DNA of 39,378 nt from Nitrospirota bacterium (GTDB lineage Bacteria; Nitrospirota; Nitrospiria; JACQBZ01), in NCBI GenBank assembly GCA_016201865.1, contig JACQCA010000044.1:1-39378 (forward strand). The letters are read 5' to 3'. Positions 31,062-39,250 of this stretch are shown one piece after another (the first letter of the stretch is position 1; the number at the start of each line of letters is the position of its first letter). A program made the translations under genes and the position numbers. The notes under the pieces are model-generated. The model saw only the letters and a program-made list of their open reading frames with translations, was not told the origin of the DNA and made no database searches.

Positions 31062-32759
31062 TCACAACACCAAGTCATCCAGACTTAATTCAAAAACCGC
31101 GCAGGGCATGGCAATCTGCCAGTTTTCGAGGACCTGTGGATGAAGTTCGCCGGTCAGGCCGACGTTGCGGCCTTCGACCACGATCTTCCCAACGCGGCCG
31201 TCGAGGAAGGACGGGTGAACAACCGGTTCCAATTGATAGGCTCGGCCCAAATAGTACATCAACAGGTCCAGGCCGGAATGAAGCTCTGAGAAGTTCGCCG
31301 CCGGATGGGCAATGAGCGCGGCCAGCTTCAGAACGGTTCGAGTCCCCTCGGGCGACTTCGCATCCGTGATGGCCGTCTCACCCGCCTCGAAGATCCGGTG
31401 GGGATAAAAACTTTTCGAACTGACGGCCTCCACCCGAAGCAGTGATGGAATAATCCCGTTCCGCAGCGCCGAGTAGGTCTGGGACATTACGTTCTCGACC
31501 GTCACCAGATCGCCGTAGCCGCTCGACGCCGGCAGGTTCATCCGCGCGACCGATTCATCAGGATTGGTCAGGATGTTCGAGATCACCTCCTGGAATCCCA
31601 TCCCGATGACGGACTCCCGCACCCGGTCCGAGAACTGCTCGATGGACGAGAGCCCTCCCACGGTGAATTCGGACGGCATCTCGGGCACAAAACTTTCGTA
31701 GCCCCTGCTGATCGCGAAATCTTCCACCACGTCCACCGGATGAAGGAGATCATCCCGATAGGCCGGAACCGAGACCGTCAGGTTCCGACCGCGGGCCTTT
31801 GCATCATATCCGTAAGCCTTCAGAACCGAGACCGCCCCCGTCATCTTGACCGGCTCTCCGAGAGCGGATCTGAAATCATGGAGGGGGACCGTCATCGGCT
31901 TGGATAGAACCAACGGCATAACGACCTTCCGGCCGAAGTCGGTGAGATACGGATAGCGCACCTCAACCGGGGTGATCTCGGCGCCGCGATCGGCGAGGTT
32001 TGCCGCGAGAATGTTCACGGTGAGAATCACCATTCGAAGGTCGGTCCCGGTCACCTCGACAAACAGATCGCGGTCTCCGACCTGGACCTCCCCGACTTCC
32101 CGGCTGTTGATGATCGGCGGAAAAGACAGTATCTTATTTTCACGGTCCACCAACAGAGGATATTCGGCCGCCTTCGATAGAATACCGGCATAGGCCATCC
32201 CTTTCGGATGTTTCTCCAAAATTGTCCTCAGCGTCATCGGCGACTCGAATCCGAGCGGGACAAACCGAACTTCATCCGGCCGAACCGTCTTGTAGGTCAC
32301 GGGGAAAACGATTTTGGCGAGACGATAAAGTCCGATCGAAACCAGAAGCCGTTTCCGGCCGAAACTCTCGCTCAGTTTCTCCTGCGTCTGAATGAGTTGA
32401 ACCAGCGTCTCATTATCAATCGTCAGCCCGCGCGCGATGCAGGCGCCGATATACGGGCGGATCATTTTCAGCGATGGGGCCGCCTCGATGACGGCCGCCG
32501 CCTTTCGCTTTCCATTATAGAAAGGATACGGAACGGCCGTCTTCAGACGATGCGTCTTGATCTGCCGGGCTACGCCTTCCACGCACCACAGATCCGGCCG
32601 ATTGGTGTCGTTCAGCTCAAGCTTTAACTCGCCGCTTGTTTTATCGTATCCTTTGATTTCACCCTTCACCAACGGCAGACGATCGGCCAGTTCCGAAATC
32701 GTGACGGATCGGCCGAGGAGATTTTCGAGATCCTTCATCTTGATCTGGATCGTCGGCAA
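31062..32759 (-). CDS. pheT: Phenylalanyl-tRNA synthetase beta subunit, archaeal/eukaryotic genre
   Basis: 565 residues, against about 800 for bacterial PheT. TTG start at 32759: MPTIQIKMKDLENLLG is how archaeal PheT begins, while the first ATG (32738) would trim seven residues. LELNDTNRPDLWCVEGVAR near residue 50 is the diagnostic N-terminal motif. B3/B4-like region about 100-260, B5 domain about 290-350 (LTVSVPAYRDDLLHPVDVVEDFAISRGY), catalytic-like domain in the C-terminal 200. There is no EMAP/tRNA-binding or FDX-anticodon-binding domain as in bacterial PheT. With PheS it charges tRNA-Phe as (alpha-beta)2. It starts 3 bases after the pheS stop. Confidence 0.95.
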   Translation of the reverse strand: MPTIQIKMKDLENLLGRSVTISELADRLPLVKGEIKGYDKTSGELKLELNDTNRPDLWCVEGVARQIKTHRLKTAVPYPFYNGKRKAAAVIEAAPSLKMIRPYIGACIARGLTIDNETLVQLIQTQEKLSESFGRKRLLVSIGLYRLAKIVFPVTYKTVRPDEVRFVPLGFESPMTLRTILEKHPKGMAYAGILSKAAEYPLLVDRENKILSFPPIINSREVGEVQVGDRDLFVEVTGTDLRMVILTVNILAANLADRGAEITPVEVRYPYLTDFGRKVVMPLVLSKPMTVPLHDFRSALGEPVKMTGAVSVLKAYGYDAKARGRNLTVSVPAYRDDLLHPVDVVEDFAISRGYESFVPEMPSEFTVGGLSSIEQFSDRVRESVIGMGFQEVISNILTNPDESVARMNLPASSGYGDLVTVENVMSQTYSALRNGIIPSLLRVEAVSSKSFYPHRIFEAGETAITDAKSPEGTRTVLKLAALIAHPAANFSELHSGLDLLMYYLGRAYQLEPVVHPSFLDGRVGKIVVEGRNVGLTGELHPQVLENWQIAMPCAVFELSLDDLVL

Positions 32760-32762
32760 AAT

Positions 32763-34346
32763 TTACCCCCGCGACCGTTTGGTCCGGATCAGATCCAAAT
32801 CGCTCGAAAAGAGATCACGGATATCCTGAATGCCCAGCGCGACCATCGCCATCCGGTCCAGACCCAACCCCCACGCGATTACGGGCACTTTGACACCCAA
32901 CGGATGCGTTACCTCCGGACGGAACAGGCCGGCCCCGCCGAGTTCCATCCATCCTAATCCGCCTGAGGCGGACGGATGTCGGACATGCATCTCGACCGAC
33001 GGTTCGGTGTACGGGAAATAGGCCGGAAGATATTTCACCTCGGTCGCATGGGCCATCTCGGTCGCGAAAAGCTTCAAAAGACCCAGCAGCGTTCTAAACG
33101 TAATCGTCTCGCCCAGAGCGATGCCCTCGACCTGGAAGAAATCCGGCGCGTGCGTCGCGTCCACCAGGTCGTAGCGGAAGCAGCGTGCGATCGAGAAATA
33201 TTTTCCGGGAATGCGTGGAGAAGCGGCCAGCGTCCGGGCCGAGACGGACGTGCCCTGGCTTCGCAGCACAAGGCGTTTGGCGCGTTCGATGTCGAAGGCA
33301 TATCGCCATCCGCGCGAGCCGGTTTTCCATCCCGTTTCGTGGGTCTTAGCGACTTGAGACGTATGCGGTTCGGGCAAAGACCGGACCGATTTGGGATGGT
33401 CCACGAAATAGACATCATGGATGTCCCGCGCCGGGTGGAACTGGGGCATGAACAGCGCGTCGCTGTTCCAGAATTCGGACTCGACCAGCGGCCCGCGCAT
33501 CTCTTCAAAACCCATCGAGACCAATTTGGTTTTGACGCTGTCGAGAAACTCGCGGTACGGATGCTTGCGTCCGGTGGCCATGCGGGACGGTTTGAGGCCG
33601 ATGTTGTATTTCCGGAACGACTTTCCAAGCCACGCTCCGTCCTTGAGCAATTCCGGCGTGAGCTGGGATACCGCTTCCTCACTAACTACTTCAGAAGTTA
33701 GTCGCTTGACGAGTTCGTACCCCAGATCGGTCAGTGCCAGCCGCTTCGACTTTTTCTCATGCTGCCTGACGACACCACGTGTTTTCCATTTCTTCTCCAG
33801 AATATCATTTAGTAGATGCTTCGATTCATCCAAAAGTTCTAATTGATTCATCGGTCCACTGGACGAGGCCAGCATCGCTAAAAGCAAGGGAAGCGCGTGC
33901 TCTATAGAATCCGGCAATGGAATTCCCGTAAGCTCCAACAGCCCGCCCTGGCCGACCCGAACGATCTCGTGATCTTTGCTCCTCAGATTTCCAATCGCCG
34001 TGCTGACTTCGGATGGGTCCATATCGGACCGCTCGCGGAGGTCTTTGATCGTCAGTTTCTTGCCCAACTGAATATCGTTCAGAATCCTCTTCTCCGGCAT
34101 TCCATGTTCCCTGTATTTTTTGCCAAGCTCAGTAATGGACACGAAAGTGGTCGCTTTTTCATCCGCGACTTTGACGACGCCTTTCGTCATCAGCCATCCG
34201 AGCGCCATCGAGAGACGGGACTCATCCAGTCCGGTCTCCTGCATCAGCTCGTGATCCCACAAAATGGGACGGACTTTGAGCGTTGAAAGTACTTTACGCT
34301 CGAGCGGATGGAGGCCGGATAGAAGTTGTGTAATTTCTTGTGACAT
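32763..34346 (-). CDS. pheS: Phenylalanyl-tRNA synthetase alpha subunit, archaeal/eukaryotic genre
   Basis: 527 residues, against about 340 for bacterial PheS. Residues 1 to about 190 hold winged-helix repeats (LHPLERKVLSTLKVRPILWDHELMQ broken up as LHPLERKVL and WDHELMQETG; later KLTIKDLRERSDMDPSEV), the DNA/tRNA-binding extension of archaeal and cytosolic enzymes. The catalytic core follows: GFEEMRGPLVESEFWNSDAL, HPARDIHDVYF, FRYDLVDATHAPDFFQVEG (motif 2) and WGLGLDRMAMVALGI (motif 3). The N-terminal coding part is AT-richer (33781-33840 has 20 G/C in 60). It has its own promoter and an AAGGA ribosome site. Confidence 0.96.
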   Translation of the reverse strand: MSQEITQLLSGLHPLERKVLSTLKVRPILWDHELMQETGLDESRLSMALGWLMTKGVVKVADEKATTFVSITELGKKYREHGMPEKRILNDIQLGKKLTIKDLRERSDMDPSEVSTAIGNLRSKDHEIVRVGQGGLLELTGIPLPDSIEHALPLLLAMLASSSGPMNQLELLDESKHLLNDILEKKWKTRGVVRQHEKKSKRLALTDLGYELVKRLTSEVVSEEAVSQLTPELLKDGAWLGKSFRKYNIGLKPSRMATGRKHPYREFLDSVKTKLVSMGFEEMRGPLVESEFWNSDALFMPQFHPARDIHDVYFVDHPKSVRSLPEPHTSQVAKTHETGWKTGSRGWRYAFDIERAKRLVLRSQGTSVSARTLAASPRIPGKYFSIARCFRYDLVDATHAPDFFQVEGIALGETITFRTLLGLLKLFATEMAHATEVKYLPAYFPYTEPSVEMHVRHPSASGGLGWMELGGAGLFRPEVTHPLGVKVPVIAWGLGLDRMAMVALGIQDIRDLFSSDLDLIRTKRSRG

Positions 34347-34377
34347 GAATCCTTATCGATAAAAAAGTTCGGCCTTT

Positions 34378-34406
34378 ACAATACCGACGGGACGGGATTT
34401 TGTCAA
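34378..34406 (-). promoter_or_regulatory. Promoter for pheST
   Basis: Minus strand: perfect TTGACA (34406-34401), 17-base spacer, TATTGT (34383-34378). Predicted start near 34371 with a 25-base leader. It lies between the arsC stop and pheS, so the synthetase genes form their own unit. Confidence 0.7.
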
Positions 34407-34417
34407 GGCAGGATGAC

Positions 34418-34768
34418 TTACAGAATTTTCTCGACGTTTTCGGGCGGGCGGCCGAGGGCGGCGCGGCCGCCTGACAGCACGATCGGCCGCTCGATCAGGA
34501 TCGGGTGCCGGACCATCGCGGCGATCAATTGGGCGCGCCGGAGTTTGGGGTTGTCGAACCGGTATCGTGAGTATACCGCCTCCTTCGTCCGCATCAGCTC
34601 GCGCGGCTCCAGGCCGAGGAGCTTTAAGATCGTGTCCAACTCTTTCTCGGTCGGGGGCGTTTTAAGATACTCGACGATCTTCGGCTCGATCCCCTTCTTA
34701 CGGATTAGCTCCAATGTCTTTCGGGACGTCCCGCAGCGTGGATTATGATAGATTGTCACATCGGCCAT
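34418..34768 (-). CDS. arsC: ArsC-family arsenate reductase-like protein
   Basis: 116 residues. VTIYHNPRCGTSRKTLELI holds the single catalytic Cys (CGTSR) of the glutaredoxin-linked ArsC/Spx fold. LKTPPTEKELDTIL and the basic region ending in HPILIERPIVLSGG-like (RHPILIERPIVL, with the Arg contacts for arsenate) support a true ArsC rather than Spx. It reduces arsenate to arsenite with glutathione or a similar thiol. No other ars gene is near; it closes the htpX-rsmB-rpe cluster, 15 bases after rpe, so a general redox role is possible. Confidence 0.9.
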   Translation of the reverse strand: MADVTIYHNPRCGTSRKTLELIRKKGIEPKIVEYLKTPPTEKELDTILKLLGLEPRELMRTKEAVYSRYRFDNPKLRRAQLIAAMVRHPILIERPIVLSGGRAALGRPPENVEKIL

Positions 34769-34783
34769 GGCGCGTTTCCTGAT

Positions 34784-35452
34784 TTACCCGATCGCGGTTC
34801 GCATCTTCTGGATTGTGTCTTTATAGTCCTTACTCTGGAAAATGGCCGAGCCGGAGACGAAGATATCCGCGCCGGCCTGTGCGATGGCCGCGACATTTTC
34901 GACCTTGATCCCGCCGTCGATTTCCAATTCGACTTTTGCGCCGCGCTCATCGATCATCTTTCGGGCCCGTCGGAGTTTTTCCAAAATAGACGGTATAAAA
35001 CTCTGTCCGCCGAATCCGGGATTGACCGACATGATCAGCAATAGATCCACTTCGCCCAAGATCTCCTCGACGCTGGAGAGCGGCGTCGCGGGATTCAAGG
35101 TCACGCCGGCCTTGACGCCCTCTTCCTTGATCGACTGGATCATCCGATGGAGATGAGGGCAGGTCTCGACATGAACCGTGATGTAGTTGCTGCCGGCTTT
35201 GATGAAGTCGGAGATGAAATCGTCCGGATTCGTCATCATCAGATGGACGTCCAGCGGAAGCCGGGTTACTTTTCGGATGGCCTTCACGATCGGCGGACCG
35301 ATCGTGAAGTTCGGCACGAAATGGCCGTCCATCACATCGACATGGATCATGTCGGCGCCGGCCTCGGTCACTCTGGCGATCTCATCTGCCAGATGGGCAA
35401 AATCGGCCGAGAGGATGGACGGGGCTATTTTTCTGGACTTGGGCGGCGTCAT
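34784..35452 (-). CDS. rpe: Ribulose-phosphate 3-epimerase
   Basis: 222 residues, standard length. APSILSADFAHLADEI, HVDVMDGHFVPNFTIGPPI (metal-binding His and catalytic Asp), HLMMTNPDDF, MSVNPGFGGQSFI and LEIDGGIKVENV (second catalytic Asp) are all intact. It interconverts ribulose-5-phosphate and xylulose-5-phosphate in the pentose phosphate or Calvin cycle. It follows rsmB by six bases; rsmB-rpe adjacency is common in several bacterial phyla. Confidence 0.97.
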   Translation of the reverse strand: MTPPKSRKIAPSILSADFAHLADEIARVTEAGADMIHVDVMDGHFVPNFTIGPPIVKAIRKVTRLPLDVHLMMTNPDDFISDFIKAGSNYITVHVETCPHLHRMIQSIKEEGVKAGVTLNPATPLSSVEEILGEVDLLLIMSVNPGFGGQSFIPSILEKLRRARKMIDERGAKVELEIDGGIKVENVAAIAQAGADIFVSGSAIFQSKDYKDTIQKMRTAIG

Positions 35453-35458
35453 GACGGC

Positions 35459-36808
35459 TCACGCTCCTTTCGTCGCACGGATCAGTTTTGCGGCAAAGAA
35501 CTGATCCATTTGATACGGATTCAATAACGTGTTCAGGTAGCCCTCCGGCGTGATCAGCTCCGGCGATTCCGGCCAGAGCGATTGAAGGGATACGTTCCGG
35601 AAATCGGGATGCCCTGCCAGAAACGCCCCGATGACGGCTTCATTCTCTTCCGGTTCGGTGGTGCAGGTACTGTACACCAACAGCCCGCCGTGTTTCAAGA
35701 GCGGCGCGACCGCCGCCAGGATTTTAAGTTGGGCTGCGGCCATCGTCCCGATCACGGCCTCGGCTTTGTACCATTTGGCCTCCGGATTCCGTCGCAGGAT
35801 TCCCAGTCCGGAGCACGGGGCATCGACCAGTATCCGGTCGTACGGAGCTTTTCCGAGAGGAGCCGGATCGCCGGTTAGATCTGCCACGATCGGCCGGATC
35901 GAGGCGAGACTGAGACGCCCGGCGTTCTCGACAATCCGCTCCAGTCGTTTCGCGCCGGCATCCGCCGCCACGACCTCACCCCGATCGCCCATCAACTCGG
36001 CCAGATGCGTGCTCTTCCCACCGGGCGCGGCGCAGGCATCCAGTATGCGTTCTCCAGGTTTCGGATTGACCGCAAGACCGACGAGCTGCGCCGCCTCATC
36101 CTGTACATAGAAATCCCCTCGTTGATAGGCCGGCAACTCGGTGAGATGCGCAACGCCTCGAAGCATCAGGCCGGACGATGAAACCCGACAGTACGTCACC
36201 TCGATTCCGGCCCGTTTTAACTCGGCCGACAATGCATCGCGCGTGGTTCGAAGCGTATTGACACGAACCGTCACCGGAGGAATCTCATTATTCGCGGCGC
36301 AGAGCGCGGCGGTCCGTTCCGCCCCCAGCCTCGGGAGCCATCGCTTCACAAGCCATTCGGGATGGGAATATTTGACCGAGAGATGGAGGACCGGATCGTC
36401 GGCCGGAGCCGGAAGCGGAATCGTTTCGGCACGCGCCATCGCCCGCAGAACGGCATTCACAAATCCGGCAATCGCGCCTTCCCCAAGTGTTTTGGCTAAT
36501 CGGACTGACTCATTGACGGCGGCCGAGGCCGGCACCCGATCCAGAAACAGAATCTGGTAGGCACCCAGCCGCAGTAGATTTTTCAGTTTGACGGATTGAC
36601 GGCGGCGGTGGGTACTGAATCGGCCGATCGCCCAGTCCAGGTAGCTCCGCCGGCGCAGTACGCCATAGACCAGTTCGGTGATGAAGGCGCGGTCAAGGGG
36701 TTTTAAACCGGGAGAACGGAGCCCGCGCTCCAGAACGAGGTCGGCCTGCTTCGCCGCTTCGACAAGACAAAGGATATCCCAGGCTGCTCCCCGCGCATCG
36801 GGTTTGAT
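35459..36808 (-). CDS. rsmB: 16S rRNA m5C967 methyltransferase RsmB, likely AUC start
   Basis: 449 residues if begun at ATC 36808; the first canonical start, GTG 36535, would delete 91 residues. That missing part is real RsmB: an NusB-like N-domain reading IKPDARGAAWDILCLVEAA, then LDRAFITELVYGVLRRR and LLRLGAYQILFLDRVPASAAV. The frame is closed by the htpX TAA just upstream, and AGAGG lies five bases before the ATC. The catalytic domain has DACAAPGGKSTHLAELM (SAM), DAPCSGLGILRRNP and YSTCTTEPEENE with the two Cys of m5C methylases. It methylates C967 of 16S rRNA. Confidence 0.9.
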   Translation of the reverse strand: MKPDARGAAWDILCLVEAAKQADLVLERGLRSPGLKPLDRAFITELVYGVLRRRSYLDWAIGRFSTHRRRQSVKLKNLLRLGAYQILFLDRVPASAAVNESVRLAKTLGEGAIAGFVNAVLRAMARAETIPLPAPADDPVLHLSVKYSHPEWLVKRWLPRLGAERTAALCAANNEIPPVTVRVNTLRTTRDALSAELKRAGIEVTYCRVSSSGLMLRGVAHLTELPAYQRGDFYVQDEAAQLVGLAVNPKPGERILDACAAPGGKSTHLAELMGDRGEVVAADAGAKRLERIVENAGRLSLASIRPIVADLTGDPAPLGKAPYDRILVDAPCSGLGILRRNPEAKWYKAEAVIGTMAAAQLKILAAVAPLLKHGGLLVYSTCTTEPEENEAVIGAFLAGHPDFRNVSLQSLWPESPELITPEGYLNTLLNPYQMDQFFAAKLIRATKGA

Positions 36809-36817
36809 CGCGGCCTC

Positions 36818-37675
36818 TTATGCCGCCCGACGGATCCCGGCCATCGCCTCAAGCCGCGCGATGCGGGCCTCCATCGGCGGATGCGTCGAGAAGAGCGACA
36901 GTACGCCGCCCCCCGTCAACGGGCTGACGATGAACAGATGGGCCGTGGACGGATTGGCCTGCATCGGAATCCGTTGAGCGCCCAGATGAAGCTTCCGAAG
37001 CGCCTCGGCCAGCATCAGGGGCTGGCCGCAAAGCTTCGCGCCCCCCTCATCGGCGTCGTATTCACGCGAGCGCGAGACGGCCAGATGGATCAGCGTCGCC
37101 GCGATCGGTGCCAGGATCATCACGGCGATCTCGGCCACAAAACTCAGCGGATGCCGCTCTTCGCGGTCCCCTCCGCCAAAGAGCATGGACCACTGCAGCA
37201 TCTGGGCCAGGTAGGAAATCGCGCCGGCGATCGTAGCGGCCACAGTGCTGATCAGGATGTCGCGGTGGGCAACATGGGAAAGTTCGTGCGCCATCACGCC
37301 CGTCAGCTCTTCTTCCGTCAGGACGCGAAGGATCCCCGTGGTCGCCGCGACGGCCGCATGGGCCGGATCACGGCCGGTCGCAAAGGCATTGGGCGCATCA
37401 TTCTCGATCAGATAGACCTTCGGCATCGGCAGTTGAGCGCGCGTGGCCAGGTTCCGGATGATCCGGTGCAGGACCGGCGCATCGGCCTCCGAAACCTGCT
37501 TGGCCCCGTACATCCTCAGCACGATCTTATCCGAAAACCAGTAAGCCCCGACGTTCATGACGAGGGCGATCGCAAACGCGACCGTGGCGCCGGATTGCCC
37601 CCCGATCAGGGAGCCGACCACGACGAACAAAACAGCGAGCGATGCGAGGAAAAAAGTTGTTTTGAGTTTGTACAT
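36818..37675 (-). CDS. htpX: Membrane zinc metalloprotease HtpX
   Basis: 285 residues. Two N-terminal helices ([36 protein letters not shown]) precede [20 protein letters not shown] and the M48 zinc motif [12 protein letters not shown] (HExxH). A second hydrophobic pair and [13 protein letters not shown] provide the third zinc ligand Glu. HtpX degrades damaged inner-membrane proteins and is envelope-stress related. AAGGAGG precedes the ATG. The palindrome over its promoter suggests repression. The next gene, rsmB, is in the same frame with only TAA between. Confidence 0.96.
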   Translation of the reverse strand: MYKLKTTFFLASLAVLFVVVGSLIGGQSGATVAFAIALVMNVGAYWFSDKIVLRMYGAKQVSEADAPVLHRIIRNLATRAQLPMPKVYLIENDAPNAFATGRDPAHAAVAATTGILRVLTEEELTGVMAHELSHVAHRDILISTVAATIAGAISYLAQMLQWSMLFGGGDREERHPLSFVAEIAVMILAPIAATLIHLAVSRSREYDADEGGAKLCGQPLMLAEALRKLHLGAQRIPMQANPSTAHLFIVSPLTGGGVLSLFSTHPPMEARIARLEAMAGIRRAA

Positions 37676-37695
37676 GACCTTAAAAAACCTCCTTC

Positions 37696-37722
37696 AGAAT
37701 TTAAAAAGCATGTTTTAATTCT
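37696..37722. promoter_or_regulatory. AT-rich palindrome over the htpX promoter (possible operator)
   Basis: AGAATTTAAAA and TTTTAATTCT surround a six-base centre, giving a nearly perfect 27-base inverted repeat. It covers most of the -10 box (37718-37723) and the transcription start, the usual place for a repressor site. It is much AT-richer than its surroundings. Confidence 0.45.
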
Positions 37723-37747
37723 ACATGAACCCAAGACCTTAATGCAA
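37718..37747 (-). promoter_or_regulatory. Promoter for htpX
   Basis: Minus strand: TTGCAT (37747-37742), 18-base spacer, TAGAAT (37723-37718). Predicted start near 37711, leader about 36 bases containing AAGGAGG. It begins 3 bases after the fmt stop. Confidence 0.55.
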
Positions 37748-37749
37748 CT

Positions 37750-38682
37750 TCATTGACCCAGCACCACGCCCGGCTCGACCGAATGCCCCGCTAAAAACTC
37801 GCGCACACTCATCCGTCGGCCGTTCTCCGGCTGGAGCTCCAGAATCTCGAGAAGGCCCTGACCCGTCGCGACCGAAACCCCCTCCCGTCCGGTTTTAAGG
37901 ATCGTCCCAGGCGTTTCATCGCTCATTTTATCCTCCGGCGCCGCTTTCCAGATACGCCAGCGCTCATCCTGATAAAAGGTGTAGGTTCCGGGCCAAGGGG
38001 AAAGCCCGCGGATCCGGTTCACGATCATAACGGCCGGCCGGGCCCAGTCAATCTCGCCCGACTCCTTCCCAAGCATGGGCGCCATTGTTGCCGCGGAATG
38101 ATCCTGCGGAATCGGGACAACGTCTCCGGCCTCGATCCCCTTCAGCGTACGGAGCAACAGGTCGGCGCCGCGCTCGGCCAGCCGGACCGAGAGGCTTCCG
38201 GCCGTATCCTCCGGAAGGATCGAGACCCGCTCATGAAGGAGGATGTCGCCTGTATCCATCCCGGGGTCCATCCGAATCGTCGTTATTCCGGTTTCCGGCT
38301 CGCCGTTGATGATCGCCCACTGAATCGGAGCGGCGCCGCGATATTTTGGCAGAAGCGAGGCATGGAGATTGACGCATCCGCGCGGAGGCAGATCGAGGAT
38401 TTCGGGCGGAAGGATCCGGCCGAACGCAACGACCACGATGACGTCCGGGCCGAGATCGCGGAGATGGCCGATGAAGGCGGGGTCTTTGATTGTGTCGGGC
38501 TGAAGGACCGGCAGTCCGAACCGCTCGGCCATCACTTTTGCAGGCGGAGGCGCGAGACGCCCCCCGCGGCCTTTGGGCCGATCCGGCTGAGTGATGACGG
38601 CCAGAATCGCGTGTCCCGACTGATGCAGCGCATTTAGGCTGGGCAGCGCGAATTCCGGCGTTCCCATGAAGATCAGTCTCAT
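37750..38682 (-). CDS. fmt: Methionyl-tRNA formyltransferase
   Basis: 310 residues, usual length. RLIFMGTPEFALPSLNAL is the N-terminus, VITQPDRPKGRG holds the tRNA-contact loop, and CVNLHASLLPKYRGAAPI contains the catalytic Asn-His region. The C-terminal OB-like domain (RGLSPWPGTYTFY...) is present. It formylates Met-tRNAi. It starts 3 bases after def; these paired functions (adding and removing the formyl group) are commonly adjacent. Confidence 0.97.
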   Translation of the reverse strand: MRLIFMGTPEFALPSLNALHQSGHAILAVITQPDRPKGRGGRLAPPPAKVMAERFGLPVLQPDTIKDPAFIGHLRDLGPDVIVVVAFGRILPPEILDLPPRGCVNLHASLLPKYRGAAPIQWAIINGEPETGITTIRMDPGMDTGDILLHERVSILPEDTAGSLSVRLAERGADLLLRTLKGIEAGDVVPIPQDHSAATMAPMLGKESGEIDWARPAVMIVNRIRGLSPWPGTYTFYQDERWRIWKAAPEDKMSDETPGTILKTGREGVSVATGQGLLEILELQPENGRRMSVREFLAGHSVEPGVVLGQ

Positions 38683-38685
38683 CTA

Positions 38686-39201
38686 TTATCTCGCTTCAGC
38701 CTTTATGCGCTTCTTGAGGCGCTTGAGATACATCTGCCGTTTCAGACTGCTCAAACGGTCCACGAACACCATTCCGTCGAGATGATCCATCTCATGCTGG
38801 AGCAGTCGGGCCATCAGCCCCTCGCCTTCGACCGTAATTTCTTTTCCGTTTCGGTCGAGCCCCCTGACGGCGACTTTATTCGCCCGAGCCACCTGGGTCC
38901 GATAATCCGAAACGCTTAAGCATCCCTCTTCACCCGTTTGCGTCCCCGATTTTGAGACGAACTCCGGATTGATCAGGACGCCGGTGTGACGGGGATGATC
39001 GTCCCCTTCTTTCAGGTCGTACACGAACAGCCGCAGCGACCGGCCGATCTGCGGCGCGGCGAGACCCAAGCCCGGTGCGGCATACATCGTCTCGAACATG
39101 TCGTCGATCAGCGCCTGCAGCTCGTCGTCGAATTCGGCGACCGGTTTGGCTTTTTCTTTCAGCACCGCATCCGGGTGTTCTCGTATCGGAAGAACCGCCA
39201 T
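38686..39201 (-). CDS. def: Peptide deformylase
   Basis: 171 residues from the ATG at 39201; a TTG two codons earlier is unlikely because it lies upstream of the predicted transcript start. GLGLAAPQIG (motif 1), EEGCLSV (motif 2 with the metal Cys) and LLQHEMDHLDG (motif 3, HExxH) are complete. It removes N-formyl groups from nascent proteins. No ribosome site is present; the promoter's -10 box ends six bases before the ATG, so the def-fmt mRNA is predicted to be leaderless. This is notable for an enzyme tied to initiator-tRNA chemistry. Confidence 0.97.
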   Translation of the reverse strand: MAVLPIREHPDAVLKEKAKPVAEFDDELQALIDDMFETMYAAPGLGLAAPQIGRSLRLFVYDLKEGDDHPRHTGVLINPEFVSKSGTQTGEEGCLSVSDYRTQVARANKVAVRGLDRNGKEITVEGEGLMARLLQHEMDHLDGMVFVDRLSSLKRQMYLKRLKKRIKAEAR

Positions 39202-39207
39202 GGTCAA

Positions 39208-39236
39208 TTTCTATCACGATGCCGCGGCGAAATCAA
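39208..39236 (-). promoter_or_regulatory. Promoter placing the transcription start on the ATG of def
   Basis: Minus strand: TTGATT (39236-39231), 17-base spacer, TAGAAA (39213-39208). Seven bases on is the A of the ATG at 39201; no Shine-Dalgarno site lies between. Confidence 0.5.
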
Positions 39237-39250
39237 GCCTGTCATCCCAA

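Noticed and set aside
33680-33701. ACTAACT/AGTTAGT inverted repeat inside pheS
   Set aside because: Seven-base arms lie within conserved coding sequence with no regulatory context; likely chance.
36535-36808. rsmB as a 5'-truncated pseudogene
   Set aside because: The missing N-terminal domain is encoded intact in frame up to an AUC behind AGAGG; only a canonical start is lacking.
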